Positions 24,571 to 35,751 of a stretch of DNA of 64,000 nt are shown piece by piece (the stretch's first letter is position 1; each line of letters begins with the position of its first letter). The notes under the pieces are model-generated. The model saw only the letters and a list, made by a program, of their open reading frames with translations. It was not told the DNA's origin and made no database searches. The position numbers and the translations under genes were made by a program. The stretch is from Macrotrachela quadricornifera. Taxonomy: Eukaryota > Rotifera > Eurotatoria > Philodinida > Philodinidae. The stretch lies in contig JAJEKB010020603.1 in the NCBI GenBank assembly GCA_022393335.1, forward strand, positions 140,383-204,382, given 5' to 3'.

Positions 24571-25204
24571 CTTCTAACGAGGGAACCTTTCCAACTGTCT
24601 AATCACTTTTTGAATGAAACCTAGTGGGTTCTAGGCTATCCACTGTTCTGATTCCGAATCTTGGTATGAGAAGTGCCCTTAGGCCTTCTGTTCGAAGTTA
24701 TAGGCATTTTGCTGGATTTTTAGCCTATGACATGGTATAAACTGAAAAATCGAGTGACAATATTTCGAGCTGAGATTTCGCCCAGAGATAGGTCTATTTA
24801 CCAATAGAAAGTCCTGAAAATTTCAGCTCCAAAGAACGCTTCTTTCTCAAGATATTAAACTCCCAAAAACACACATATCCCGTAAACAATGCTGGAATAT
24901 TTTGGTTTTTGGAAGTTTAATATCTTGAGAAAGAAGCGTTCTTTGGAGCTGAAATTTTCAGGACTTTCTATTGGTAAATAGACCTATCTCTGGGCGAAAT
25001 CTCAGCTCGAAATATTGTCACTCGATTTTTCAGTTTATACCATGTCATAGGCTAAAAATCCAGCAAAATGCCTATAACTTCGAACAGAAGGCCTAAGGGC
25101 ACTTCTCATACCAAGATTCGGAATCAGAACAGTGGATAGCCTAGAACCCACTAGGTTCATTCAAAAAGTGATTAGACAGTTGGAAAGGTTCCCTCGTAAG
25201 AGGC
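24571..25204. repeat. Near-perfect palindrome, two ~300-bp arms
   Basis: The arms 24571-24870 and 24905-25204 are reverse complements apart from a one-base indel (GAAACCTAG against GAACCTAG) and a few substitutions near the outer end. The spacer is ~34 bp. Arm sequence is related to the dispersed repeats at 9300-9500 and 23340-23640. No coding frame. Confidence 0.85.
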
Positions 25205-25498
25205 TTATACCAAACGCTGAACTGCCCCTAAGTTTATAAATAGTTTGTACTCAAAACTGCCAATAAATTAAAACTGAATATATTCTTCTTAATTACTGGA
25301 AAAGAGATTCAACAAAAGTTGATCCAAAAAAACCTAAAATGGAAATATGGTCTCTGTTTAATTTATTAACAACTGTTGACTCGTATCTGTATGAAAATAA
25401 TATAAAATAGAAACATGCCAAAAAACGTACACAAAAAAAAAAAGTTGAACAAATTTGTACAAACAACTTGTTTTATATTTTTCCTGATTAGTGACATT

Positions 25499-26297
25499 CA
25501 GGGTTGCCAGATCTTCCGAATTGATCGAAAATTTCCGAATTTTGAAGTTTTTCCCCGACTGCTTTCCGACTCTCCAAATTCATCCGAATTCTTAAGATTT
25601 TTCCGAATCGTATTATTTTAAAAATTTATGTTATTATATTTTCTGTTGAAAATTATGAAAGATTTCATATTGCGGCATCTTTATTTTTCTGTGATCATTC
25701 AACAATTTATGCTATTCCGATGAATATGAGGAGAATGGAGAGAAGATACAGTATGTTATCATCTGAATCAATAGTATCTCTAAAAAAGACTTGATCTGAA
25801 CGTAAAATGACTTTTAGACTCAGTTTTCATCAGGCTACAACGTGATGAGTCGTCATCGCGGTGGCTTCAGATCGTACATAAGCTAGTCTGAAGTTACGGA
25901 GACTTGGGAAAGAATTCTTGACATATCAGAATTTTATTATTATTATATAAGCTGAAGAGTGATCAAATATTGTAGAATTATAGAGCATGATATGGGCTAT
26001 CACTAGGTATAGAAAGAAAGTTTCTTCGAGTCTTCCATAAGAAGCAAAAGTGTCGGCGTCACTATTTTTGGTATGCCTTAAGTAATTTTAACCATGATGA
26101 GATATTATATAATATACCTGCAAAGAAAATAATCAAGCTTAAAAAATCTTTTTACCTGAAAAACTCGAACATGAATGTCAAAAAGCTTGAAAATCACTTT
26201 CCGAATTTTTTTCCGAATTGGACAGATATTTTTTTCGGGATTCTCCGAATTCCAGCTAGAAGATTCCGATTTCTAATATTTTGATCTGGTAACCCTG
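25499..26297. mobile_element. hAT-like non-autonomous element, 799 bp
   Basis: Starts CAGGGTTGCCAGATC and ends GATCTGGTAACCCTG, flanked by an exact 8-bp duplication GTGACATT (25491-25498 and 26298-26305). Subterminal TTCCGAATT words occur at both ends in opposite orientation. No transposase frame; 25415-25621 crosses the boundary and is not a gene. Confidence 0.9.
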
Positions 26298-26328
26298 GTG
26301 ACATTTAACACAATTTAAAACTACTAAT

Positions 26329-27072
26329 CAGGGGTGGCGCGAGTTGACCAACATTGGGGGGGTGTAGCGAATTTTTTTGAAAGAGAAGGTCGAGTTTTAC
26401 AAATTTTTGGGGGGGGGGGGGGTGTAACATTAGTTTTGCTAGTGAAACGCAAGGAAATTATCGATTTCATGTAGAAAAAAACGAAAATTTTTAATGATTG
26501 GGGGGGGGGGGTGCTACACTCTGTGAGTCTTTCGTATCAGGGGATGAAAAGAAATCTCCAACTACCGAATGAATCGTAAGCTGGATAACTATCTGGACGT
26601 ATAGTCTGATGAAAATCCAGACTCACGTCAAAAATCCTACCTGGGGTGGGCTGAATAGATGAGATGGAAGATAATGATGATGGTGTTTTATTGGATGAAA
26701 TCAAATAAAACAGCAAGAGAAAAACAACGAGAGAAAAACAACAAGAAAAAATAACGAAAATACTGGTGGATCATAGGGGGAACAATAATATATATAGATC
26801 AGAAAGATCTGCAAAAAAATAGAGAAAGAGAAGAAAACAAAGAAGAAAAACAATAGCAGAAATCATCATGAGAACGAACATGATAATCAACGAAAAACTA
26901 AAGACGACAGGAAAGAAAAGAAAAAAATAGATATACATACATATATGTATGTGTATATATGTGTAGAAATGAAAGAAAACAACTATATGGAAGATAGCGT
27001 CATGAAGTAATATCCAATGACGCTAACACACCCCCGACGCCCCCCCCCCCCCCCCCGGTCGCGCCACCCCTG
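26329..27072. mobile_element. hAT-like non-autonomous element, 744 bp
   Basis: Starts CAGGGGTGGCGCGA and ends TCGCGCCACCCCTG, flanked by an exact 8-bp duplication CTACTAAT (26321-26328 and 27073-27080). Poly-G runs near the left end (26401-26422, 26501-26511) and a poly-C run near the right end (about 27040-27057) mirror each other. The interior is purine-rich (GAAAAACAACGAGAGAAA). Part of the interior (about 26900-27015) recurs reversed at 51173-51290. Confidence 0.9.
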
Positions 27073-27120
27073 CTACTAATATTTATATATCGGGTGACAC
27101 AGAATAAATGACTACACTTA

Positions 27121-27640
27121 GCATCCCATGTTCTTATCACGTATTTCATCTTATTAAAAGACAAAATATAACAGAAGATGCAGTGGTCTAAAATTTACAC
27201 TCAATAGTTTATTTTATATATGCACAATTTTTTTTCAAAATGAACAAAATTCTAAGCGATCAAATTCTGACGTCGCGTGAAGAAGTCTTTTTAACACTCA
27301 AACGATGAATCTTTTCTTATTTTATCACCTAAAATCTTTTATCAAAAGAAAATTAAAATATACCACAAGATGTAGCGTGAAACGCTTTACCATTTGCAAC
27401 GAAGTGTTTATTTTAATCATATATTTTCCGTTTTGGAAAATAGTAAAATTATGGGGGACTAATTTTCGCATAGTCGAAATTTGATCGCTTCAAATTCTGT
27501 CTATTTTGGAAACAAAACATGTAACTATAAGGAAAGCGGTCTTATGTAAATTGTAGAGTTTTTCACGCTAAATCTTCTGCTATAGTTTGCTTTTAATAAG
27601 GTGAAATAAGTGATGAAAATACGGGATGCAAAGCGTAGCC
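27121..27640. repeat. Small foldback repeat
   Basis: GCATCCCATGTTCTTATCACGTATTTCATCTTATTAAAAG at the left pairs with a near reverse complement at 27585-27640. Internal CTACAATTTACA-like words relate it to the larger foldback at 17093-18231. Confidence 0.55.
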
Positions 27641-28030
27641 ATCTAGCCTGCCTCTACCGTTATTAGCGGAAATGAATATTTGATTTATAAATGAATCTTC
27701 CATAATCTTATGTCAAATTCTTTACAAAGACTATTACTTTAGTCATCTTCGATATTAAAACAATTCGAATGAAAGGAGTGCATCTTAGTGATGAATACGC
27801 CGATGAATGATAAAATAAGGGCGTATTATCGCTAGTTGTCATTCGTTTTACCGTAGAAGCTGATAACATATATATACAAAAGCATCTATGTTGTTTCTCA
27901 TACTGCTACAAAATATATTTCATTAAAAAAAGGCTTGACTTCTTCGGAATATAGGAAAAATGCCTGAAAAATAGAATTTTATAGGACCATTTCTCAATAT
28001 ATAGGAAATATAGGACCGTTACGAAGCCTG

Positions 28031-28262
28031 GGGTACCCTCAGATCCTCAAGTGCTATATTATGGCGGTATCTATAGGTTCTCAAGTCCTATACTATGAGG
28101 ATATCACCAGGTCCTCAAGTGCTATATTACAGCGTATCCTTAGGTCCTCATGACCTATATAATAGGGGTACCCATAGGCCCTCAAGTCCTATATTAGGAG
28201 GGTAGCCAAAGATCCTAAAATCCTATAGTATGAGGGTACCCTTAGGTCCTCTAGTTCTATTA
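28031..28262 (+). repeat. 34-bp tandem array, middle block
   Basis: Continuation of the 24186-24449 array (CCTCAGATCCTCAAGTGC, CTATATTATG), interrupted by the 3.6-kb nested element. Confidence 0.75.
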
Positions 28263-28285
28263 GATAGAGCTATGGGTGTAACAAA

Positions 28286-28722
28286 AGCAATACCGGCTAA
28301 TAGCACTTGGTATTGGTATGCCTGGTATTGGTATTGGTGTAGGAAGCTATCGATCCCTCACATCAAATATCATTCCTTTGAAAAATCGGCAACAACTTCG
28401 GGTTCCTAGACCCAAAGTCCTCAATTAAACTTCAAAGAACATCGTGACTTCCTAAAAATAACCATTTTTAAAGAATAGAAATAAAATTGAAAAACCTGGA
28501 TAAATCAATCATAACTTCTTAATTCTTTCAACAGGAAATACTTTATTTTAACTAAATAACGATTTTTTATAAAGTTTGATCAAAGGTTTTCAGGTAGAGG
28601 AATCCGAATCAGTTGCCAGTTTTTCAAAATCTTGAAGTTTGACGTGAGAGGCCAGCCACCTCTACCCCAATACCAATACTAGTCAATACTAAAACCGATT
28701 ACTATTGACTGATATTGTTATC
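28286..28722. repeat. Inverted repeat with GGTATT words
   Basis: The left end CAATACCGGCTAATAG and GGTATTGGTATTGG pair with CCAATACCAATAC and CTATTGACTGATATTG at the right. It lies between oppositely oriented 34-bp arrays. No clear target duplication. Confidence 0.5.
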
Positions 28723-28764
28723 GTTAAATCCATACTGCTATACAATAGAAAATGAGAATTTAGA

Positions 28765-29170
28765 TGTACCCTCCTAATATAGGATTTCACGACTCAAGAG
28801 AACCCTCATAATATAGGACTTCAGGACCTATCAGTGCCCTCCCAATATAGAGCTTGAGGATCTGTGAGTACTTCCATAGTATAGGATTTCAGGATCTATA
28901 GGTACCCTCACCCAATATAGAACTTCAGGACCTACGGGTACCTCCATAATATAGGACTTCAGGACCTAAGGGTATCTTCATAATATAGGATTTCAGGACC
29001 TAAAGGTACCCTCATAATATAAGACTTCCGGATCTAAGAGTGCCTCGATAATATAGCTTTGCAAGACTTGAGGGTACCCCCATAATATAGGACTTCAGGA
29101 CCTAAAGGTACCTTCCCAATATAGGATCTGAGGACCTATAGGTACCCTCCCAATATAACACTTGAGAGCC
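28765..29170 (-). repeat. 34-bp tandem array, inverted block
   Basis: Units of AATATAGGACTTCAGGACC and TAGGTACCCTCC are the reverse complement of the arrays at 24186-24449 and 28031-28262, giving the 5.4-kb element long subterminal inverted arrays. Confidence 0.8.
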
Positions 29171-29534
29171 TATGAGTATCCAGTCGGACTGGACTGGTGC
29201 ATCCCTAATCTTGGGAATCCCATGGGAATCCCATGGAAATCCCGGGAATCCTGCGGGAATCCTTGGAATCTCGGGAATTCTGCCGGAATCCTTGGAATCC
29301 CGAAAATTCTACAGGAATCCTTGGAATCCCGGGAATACGAAATCTGCCGTTTCCCCCTTGGACAAAGATCCTATCATTTCTTACTATTGATGAAATCACT
29401 TAAGCGTAATAACATGGGTCACACAAAAAACAAAAGATAACTTGATATTCTGTTCTTTTCTGTTTCAATCACTTTATTTTGCTTTTCTGCGCCAATATTT
29501 TCAAATAGAAATATGTCTAAAACAGATGGATATG

Positions 29535-29660
29535 CAAGGGGAAACAGCGGACTTTTGTACGTGAAATGATTTTGCGCCACTTTAAAGTATTTCGACCAAA
29601 TTTTTAATTTCCTTGCACGTACTTTGAGCCACTTTAAACTACTCGAATGAATAAATCCAA
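29535..29660. mobile_element. Solo terminal end of the CAAGGGGAAAC family
   Basis: CAAGGGGAAACAGCGGACTT at 29535 is a third copy of the terminal sequence found at 19413 and 23943. It is followed by CACTTTAAAGTA- and GTACTTTGAGCC-like words resembling the 19413 interior. No matching right end or target duplication was found, so it is probably a decayed copy. Confidence 0.6.
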
Positions 29661-30203
29661 TAGTCGGATTTGATTAGGCATACACCAAAACCAATGCTTT
29701 TGGTTTTGACTAGGGTGAGGCTTTAATAACTCAAGACCTATCCTATGGAGGTATCCGTAGGTTCTTACGCGCTATATTATAGGTGTCCCCATAGGTCCCA
29801 GGGCTCTCCGTGAAATGTCACAGTTATCAAATAGTTTTTAAAAAAATACAATCTCTTAGCACATTTATCGGTTCAACTTATATTATCAAATATTAAATTA
29901 CTTCATTTATATTTCATTATTTAATTATAAATAGGTTCACAATGGAAAAACACATATCAAGCTCTCTATAAATGCAAAATACTAAAATATGAAGAAAAAC
30001 CAAATTAAAGAATGACAATATTACTTCAAGTACACAAAGACTGGTAATTTAGTAATAGAAGATGAAGTAGTCCCATGTAGTTCGAATAGCCCGTTAATTT
30101 GAGCAGTCCTTTAGTTTGGTTAGTCCCATTGTCCTTTCAATTCAATTTGAAATTGGGTTGGATTTTTTTGAATTCGATCTGAAATAAAATAGATCGTTGC
30201 ATG

Positions 30204-31038
30204 GAGCTATTAGGAACAATGTTCAAAAGTATGGCATTTTGAGTTTCACTCAAATAAAAATTCTTTTTACTATGAATATGGCCTTTTTACACAAGTCATG
30301 ATTGGTTGGAATAGAGACTATGCCACTGATGATTGCCAATTTGGCTCGTTTTATACATATTTTATGAAGACAACTGTTTGATGTGTTTCTACGCAAATTG
30401 CACAAAAAAATCTTGTTTCGTTCCAGAAATATTCAAGTTATTCCGAGAGCAATATCGCTAAAGAAATGCACGTCATACACATGCCTAGTATACTTGAATT
30501 TGCTTAAATATTAATGAAAAAGTGTCAGTGAATGAGACGAAGTTTATCTAGTGCGAATCAGCACCGAGTCCTCGACTAGTCTACGGATAAAACTTTTCAT
30601 AAATTAAAAAAAAATTTTTCAAAAAAAGCTTTTCTCAATTTCTGAAAGGTTTTTTGTGAACTAGTAGAGGATCCTGTGCTGTTTCGCACTAGATAACTTT
30701 TGCCTAATTCACTGACACTTTTTCATTAATTTTTAAGCAAATTCAAGTATATTAAGCATGTATATAGCATGCATTTTTTTAACGATAGTACTCTCAGAAA
30801 AACTTGAATATCTCGGGAACTAAACAAGATTTTTTTTGTGCGGCTTGCATAGAAACGCATCAAACAGTTATCTCTATGAAATGTATATGAAAACTAGCCA
30901 AATTTGCAGTCATTAATGGAGTAATCTCTATTCCGATCGATCATAAGCTGTGTAAAAAAGCCATATTCATAGTAAAAAGAATTTTTATTCGAGTCAAACT
31001 CAAAATGCCAAACTTTTGAAAACTGCTCCTGATAGCTC
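30204..31038. repeat. Older palindromic foldback, ~400-bp arms
   Basis: GAGCTATTAGGAAC at 30204 pairs with GCTCCTGATAGCTC ending 31038. CACTCAAATAAAAATTC, AGTGTCAGTGAATGAG and CTTGAATTTGCTTAAA all reappear reverse-complemented. The arms show frequent substitutions, so this is older than the palindromes at 21452 and 24571. Centre near 30621. No coding frame. Confidence 0.75.
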
Positions 31039-31926
31039 GTAGGCAGTAGTATTTAGTTTCAAAGTGGGAGCTCATAATTCGCTCATAAGCACTAGAAATC
31101 CTATTCACAAGATAGAGGGCATATCCTATAGTATTATATATCTACAAAATTTTACGACAACCAATCATACCAATGGATTCCTCCATTCCGAAAACTTTCC
31201 AGCAAACCTTGTACAGGAATGATTGTTTTCAAAAGTACTTTGTTAGTTAAAAAACAATTATATCAAGAAACATTTGAGAAACTCATAATATTAATCGATT
31301 CCTCGATCCCGAAAACCTGTGGTCAAACTTTATAAGATATAACAGTTCATAAAGTCCTATGAATATATCCGTGTAGTAACTGATGAGAACCCATGGGTGT
31401 TGCAGTATAGTAGTCCTTGAGGGTGCAGTAGGTGCATACATAAAAAAGTTAAGACCGTGTTCCTTTTTTCATATGATTCTTTCTTTAGTCGAGAGAACAA
31501 GAATTATAATAAGAGTCTAATTTAATAGTAAAGACGATTATTTTTCAAATTGCATGCTCTCCTTTTCAACAGAGAACTAATGTAGAATATTAACTGTATC
31601 TGTTTAACTTGTTAAATATCAAATTAATACAACGATTCCAAAGTAGTTTCCTAATGCAAATTGATTAAAAAGTCATAGCTAATTCATTATTTTACTTTTA
31701 ATAATTTAAAATTTTAACAATTAAGTAGCTGTAAATATTACAAATACTTCAGAATTTATAACTTTCTTACAAAGTGATGCAGAAGGACCAATTGATCATC
31801 ATTTCAAAAAGTATATTGAACCCTTTTTTATCTCTATAAAAAAGTTCTTTAATTATATTTATAAGTGAAAAAAATATTTATTATACAAATCGAATCAACA
31901 GTTCTGAATTACCTCCAATTTATATA
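31039..31926. other. No gene recognised
   Basis: AT-rich flank between the foldback and the 5S inverted repeat, without a long frame or structured repeat. Confidence 0.45.
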
Positions 31927-32014
31927 TCGCACTTATTTGAGCAGACAGAAATATATTGACAAAATCGTTATTCAAGTGAAAATATTCAAACTTAAAAGCA
32001 GAAGAGTAATGATC

Positions 32015-32132
32015 GCTTACGGCCATACCACGTTGAATACACCAGTTCTCGTCCGATCACTGAAGTTAAGCAACGTCGGGCTCGGTTAGTACTTGGATGG
32101 GTGACCGCCTGGGAATACCGAGTGTCGTAAGC
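32015..32132 (+). rRNA. 5S ribosomal RNA
   Basis: A 118-nt gene beginning GCTTACGGCCATACCACG and ending GAGTGTCGTAAGC, so the two ends pair to close helix I. The internal promoter region (GAAGTTAAGCAACGTCGGGC) and the GGGTGACCGCCTGGGAATAC segment are standard for animal 5S. It is followed at once by a run of T (32133-32139), the RNA polymerase III terminator. It points toward the 526-bp spacer and the oppositely oriented second copy. Confidence 0.96.
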
Positions 32133-32139
32133 TTTTTTT
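32133..32139 (+). terminator. Pol III oligo-T terminator
   Basis: Seven T directly after the 5S 3' end; the minus-strand copy has the same run at 32716-32722 (read as A on the plus strand). Confidence 0.8.
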
Positions 32140-32722
32140 ATTTTATTTCACTTTGCCATTTCATTTAGTCACACCTTACTTTTAAACTATCTTTTAAAAT
32201 TGAAGTAATATTTTTTTCAACTTGAACATTCGAATTTATCATTTTTTTATAGTAAAGAAAAGAAATACAGAGAAAGTGAAAATACAAACTGAAACAAACA
32301 GATTATGGATAAAATCAGTCTGGAACTGTTACATACAACACGAAAAATAGAGACATATTTTAATATTAGTGCATAGCATCTGGGAGTCTATGACATTTGA
32401 GATGTTCTGAAATCAGATTTGAAACATCTAAAATTTGATTACTAATTCACAGTTGAATGATGTGATATAATAAAAAAAAACTCCAATAGTTGCCATGGTA
32501 AGACTAAATAAAGTACTAAATATGTGTAAAATGAAATTCAATGTTATGGAAGTAATTATTTATATATCATATGAGATATGGAAATTTATATAAGATCAAT
32601 TTTATAAAAATTCGATTGGCAAGTGCAATGTTGAAATGGAGAAAATAAAATTTTATCTTTAAAAGATACTTCGAAAGTAAGTATAACTATATGAAATGGC
32701 AAAGTGAAATAAAATAAAAAAA

Positions 32723-32840
32723 GCTTACGACACTCGGTATTCCCAGGCGGTCACCCATCCAAGTACTAACCGAGCCCGACGTTGCTTAACTTCAGTGATC
32801 GGACGAGAACTGGTGTATTCAACGTGGTATGGCCGTAAGC
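32723..32840 (-). rRNA. 5S ribosomal RNA, inverted copy
   Basis: Same 118-nt sequence as 32015-32132, read on the minus strand from 32840 to 32723, with the same flanks and oligo-T end. The two genes converge, separated by 590 bp between their 3' ends. Confidence 0.96.
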
Positions 32841-33499
32841 GATCATTACTCTTCTGCTTTTAAGTTTGAATATTTTCACTTGAATAACGATTTTGTCAAT
32901 ATATTTCTGTCTGCTCAAATAGGTGCGAATGCTCCCAGCTGGTTTCATGTAGCTTGTAAACTCTCTCTGAAGAGATCTAAGGACTAGTTACTATTGGAGG
33001 TGATCAGTTCTTTCTTTTGAAAAAAAATCAAATCATGCAAGATTCTGAATCAGAATATATCAGAGACAAACTACCGAATTACATAAGACATAGCAAAACA
33101 TGATGATTGAAGCTAGTCCGAAGATGCTAAAATTTATCAACCTGTGAATGTCACTTAATTTACAGTTTATTCATTTTCATTTACCTTATTTTGAGAATAA
33201 GCAATCGTGATTGTTTGTTAAATCTTGCTTCAATCCATTGTATAACAATGAAAACATGCATATTTAATTCTTCATATAATCCATTTAGAAAAAAAGACCA
33301 GTGCCTATGTTAGATTACTACTTGCGTCGTATTCGAAAATTTCGAACTATATTGAGCAGTTTCAAGAAACATCAGTCACTTAAAAGAGTAATCCTATAAA
33401 GTTAATGAATTAACTAATTAAGATATAGCTTATCTATTAACGAGTATTGAGATTGATGATATACTTATCTAAAATATGTCTACTCTGGAAAAAAAGGAG

Positions 33500-33640
33500 T
33501 ACCACAGAACCTTTTTAAGGGTTCTGCGATCGGGTAAAACGCAGAACCCTCAAAATGGTTCTGCATGAAAAGAGGTTCTGTAGTCAACCTCGAAAACCAT
33601 TTCATAAACCTCATTACAAATGGTTCTGTCTGAGGAAAAG
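33500..33640. repeat. AGAACC/GGTTCT hairpin cluster
   Basis: Several AGAACC and GGTTCT words occur within 140 bp. AGGGTTCTGCG and CGCAGAACCCT (33527-33552) form a perfect 11-bp stem with a short loop. Unknown function; possibly a small element end. Confidence 0.4.
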
Positions 33641-33976
33641 CATATCAAACCTGCTAAATATCACGTACCATTTAATTCATGATTCAGCTAATCCTAAAAT
33701 AAAATACTCATTTACTAAATTATTGATATTAACAGATATCACTTACCATTCATACGTTGCTTGAGCTGAACCTAAAATAAAAAGAAAGTATTTATTAGAT
33801 TATATATATTAATAAATATCACTTACCATTCATATGTTACTGTACTTGGACCTTTCAGAACGTAAATTACGACGTCGTGCGTCTTCGACCTGGGTAGGGA
33901 CCAAAAATGGCTGCGTGATGAAATTAGAGACACTTTTTTTGTTAATTTTAGACATCTTCCTCGCAAATTTTGGAAC

Positions 33977-34231
33977 TCATTCTAGACAAATTCGTTTATG
34001 ATGAACTTTTAGATCAAGGTTGATCTTGACACGCTCTATAAAATTGCTCGGATCATCTTGCTCATTTTCTGATGAAAAAGGGTAAAAAACTTGTTTTCTT
34101 CGAAAAATGCAATTTTGTTTGAATTTTGTATGAGTGTCGTAATTAGGAACAAGGCACCTAATAACGACAGATTTGAGTCGACGATCGTATACCACTGATT
34201 TCTCGGTAAGTAAGTGAAGGAGAAAACTCAT
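33977..34231 (-). other. Unrecognised 84-codon open frame
   Basis: Starts at an ATG (34231) and reads MSFLLHLLTEKSVVYDRRLK onward to TGA. Composition is not clearly repeat-derived, but I recognise no family and there is no splice or context support. Listed only as a weak possibility. Confidence 0.15.
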
Positions 34232-35751
34232 TCATATACCATTCGAAAGAGGAGAAACCAGGGATCATCAATATATAAAAATATTTTCATTCACATGTAA
34301 AATAGTCGTGAACAAACTCTAACAAGATGAAGCAATTTTTTGCGGTCGTAATTAGAGATACTTGCTCTATCGAGTCCGTTCTTTAGATATAGCCAATTTT
34401 CAAACTTTTTGTATCAAATATCTATTGAACGCATAAACATTAGCATAAGAAGTGTAATAAGAAAGAATTGGAATAATAACTTTTACGAAGAGAGAATCTT
34501 TATTCTTCTTCTAGATTACAAAAAGAAAAAACAAGAAATTTCTATTTTGCTTTCATATAACTCGTTATGCGTTTGATATTTTTATTTATCTGGTTTTTAT
34601 ATTTCAAAAAAAAAAACAACTGAAATAAGAAAATGAATAGTGAATTTTTATAAATATAAAAATGGTTGTAAATGAGTTGAAAAGAAAATGCTGAAATAAT
34701 TTAGTCTCATGATATTTTGTTCAATTACTATTTGATTTATATCCATGAATTTTACTCATTATTTGTAAGACGATTCTTTCGAATTGTTATTTTTGTTTTT
34801 TAAATTCATCAATCCAAATAGAAAATTATTTTGAAAGTTGAACTCACGATTCAAGTTCATTTTTTGTTTCAATACGTTGTTCAAATCTATAAAATCATGA
34901 TGGTTCATATTCAATATAATATTGTAATGTATGGGTAATATAGTCAACTGTTCGAATCGCAAGACTTTTTGAAATTTTATTTCTCTTTCAAAAAGCTCGA
35001 GTTTTTGAGCAAAAATATTTTCATTTCATGACACACATTATCTTAAGTATCATGCAATTCTATGGAATTTTCCTAATGTTCGATTTTTTTTCTCATTAAA
35101 TTTTGGTGGATAAGATTATATTTTTCCTGCATCTTATGCTGCGGAGAAAACATAAACACGAACTTCGATAAGAAAACTGTTTGTCTTTCAATCTTGAGCT
35201 AGTCTCTGTGTCTTCAATAGTTTCTAATCCAAGAACAAACGGAGACATTTGCTTGATACTTCAAAAAGAGTTTGATCGTCAGATTTTAACTAGAGAAGCG
35301 AGAAGTCTCTAGGCATAGATGCAGAATCTGTCGTAAAAAAAGAAAGAATTTTCTCGAACAGAAAAGTCGTTCGGAGAATTTCTTCACACTCAATCGTTCC
35401 CATAAGCTTTCTCAGACACTATTTGTTTGTCGACAACTTTTACTAACATAATATTTTTTCTGCGAAGAATTTGCTAAGACTCAAAAAATTTTTGCGAACG
35501 CATGTTCATGCACATGGGTATATTTTGCATCTCTGGTTATGAGCCTCACCTAGATTTAAGACGTTCTGCCGTCTTTAACTAATATATAAGTTTTCTTTTA
35601 AATATATATGTCTTTGTTTGAGGAAGAATATTGAATAACATGTAATAAATATGATAAATACGTGATTGAAACGATAAATAAAAGATCTACAATATTAATA
35701 TAATACAAAAAAAATATTTCTTAAGCATTCATTTGATGTCCATATTCATTT
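34232..35751. other. No gene recognised
   Basis: AT-rich. A 67-codon minus-strand frame (34759-34962) is Asn/Lys-rich and unconvincing. The stretch would hold the promoter of the following gene. Confidence 0.4.

Larger units (their letters stand above)
24450..28030. mobile_element. Nested hAT-like element inserted in the 34-bp array
   Basis: Ends are CAGGCTTCGTAGCGATC and, reverse-complemented at the right, CAGGCTTCGTAACGGTC. Flanks are GGATACCC (24442-24449) and GGGTACCC (28031-28038), an 8-bp duplication differing by one base, or two array units that happen to match. The subterminal regions share AATATAGGAAATATAGGA-like words. It contains the palindrome 24571-25204, two further elements with exact 8-bp duplications, and the foldback 27121-27640. 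Confidence 0.7.
23943..29360. mobile_element. 5.4-kb hAT-like composite element carrying nested insertions
   Basis: The left end is CAAAGGGGAAACGGCAGATT and the right end, reverse-complemented, is CAAGGGGGAAACGGCAGATT. An exact 8-bp direct repeat GACAAAGA flanks it (23935-23942 and 29361-29368). Just inside both ends are arrays of a ~10-bp GGGAATCCCG word (23963-24088; 29205-29340), then ~34-bp arrays rich in GGTACCCTCAGGTCCTC and CTATATTATG. No transposase was seen. The centre is occupied by a second element (24450-28030) that itself holds further insertions. The ends match the 278-bp element at 19413-19690, so both belong to one terminal family. Confidence 0.85.
31927..32928. repeat. Inverted repeat enclosing two 5S rRNA genes
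   Basis: Two 238-bp arms (31927-32164 and 32691-32928) are reverse complements across a 526-bp unique spacer. Each arm holds one whole 5S gene plus ~88 bp of identical 5' flank and ~32 bp of identical 3' flank. Frames at 31865-32089 and 32766-32948 arise from reading the rRNA genes and flanks as protein. Confidence 0.9.

Noticed and set aside
29162..29440. Gly/Pro/Glu-rich frames, also mirrored near 23800-24093
   Set aside because: Translations of the GGGAATCCC array at the two ends of the 5.4-kb element.
32165..32690. Spliced-leader RNA gene in the 5S spacer
   Set aside because: 5S and spliced-leader genes are linked in some animals, but no leader-plus-donor sequence could be recognised in this spacer.
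31865..32948. Frames of 74 and 60 codons sharing a C-terminus
   Set aside because: They run through the two 5S rRNA genes and their duplicated flanks.
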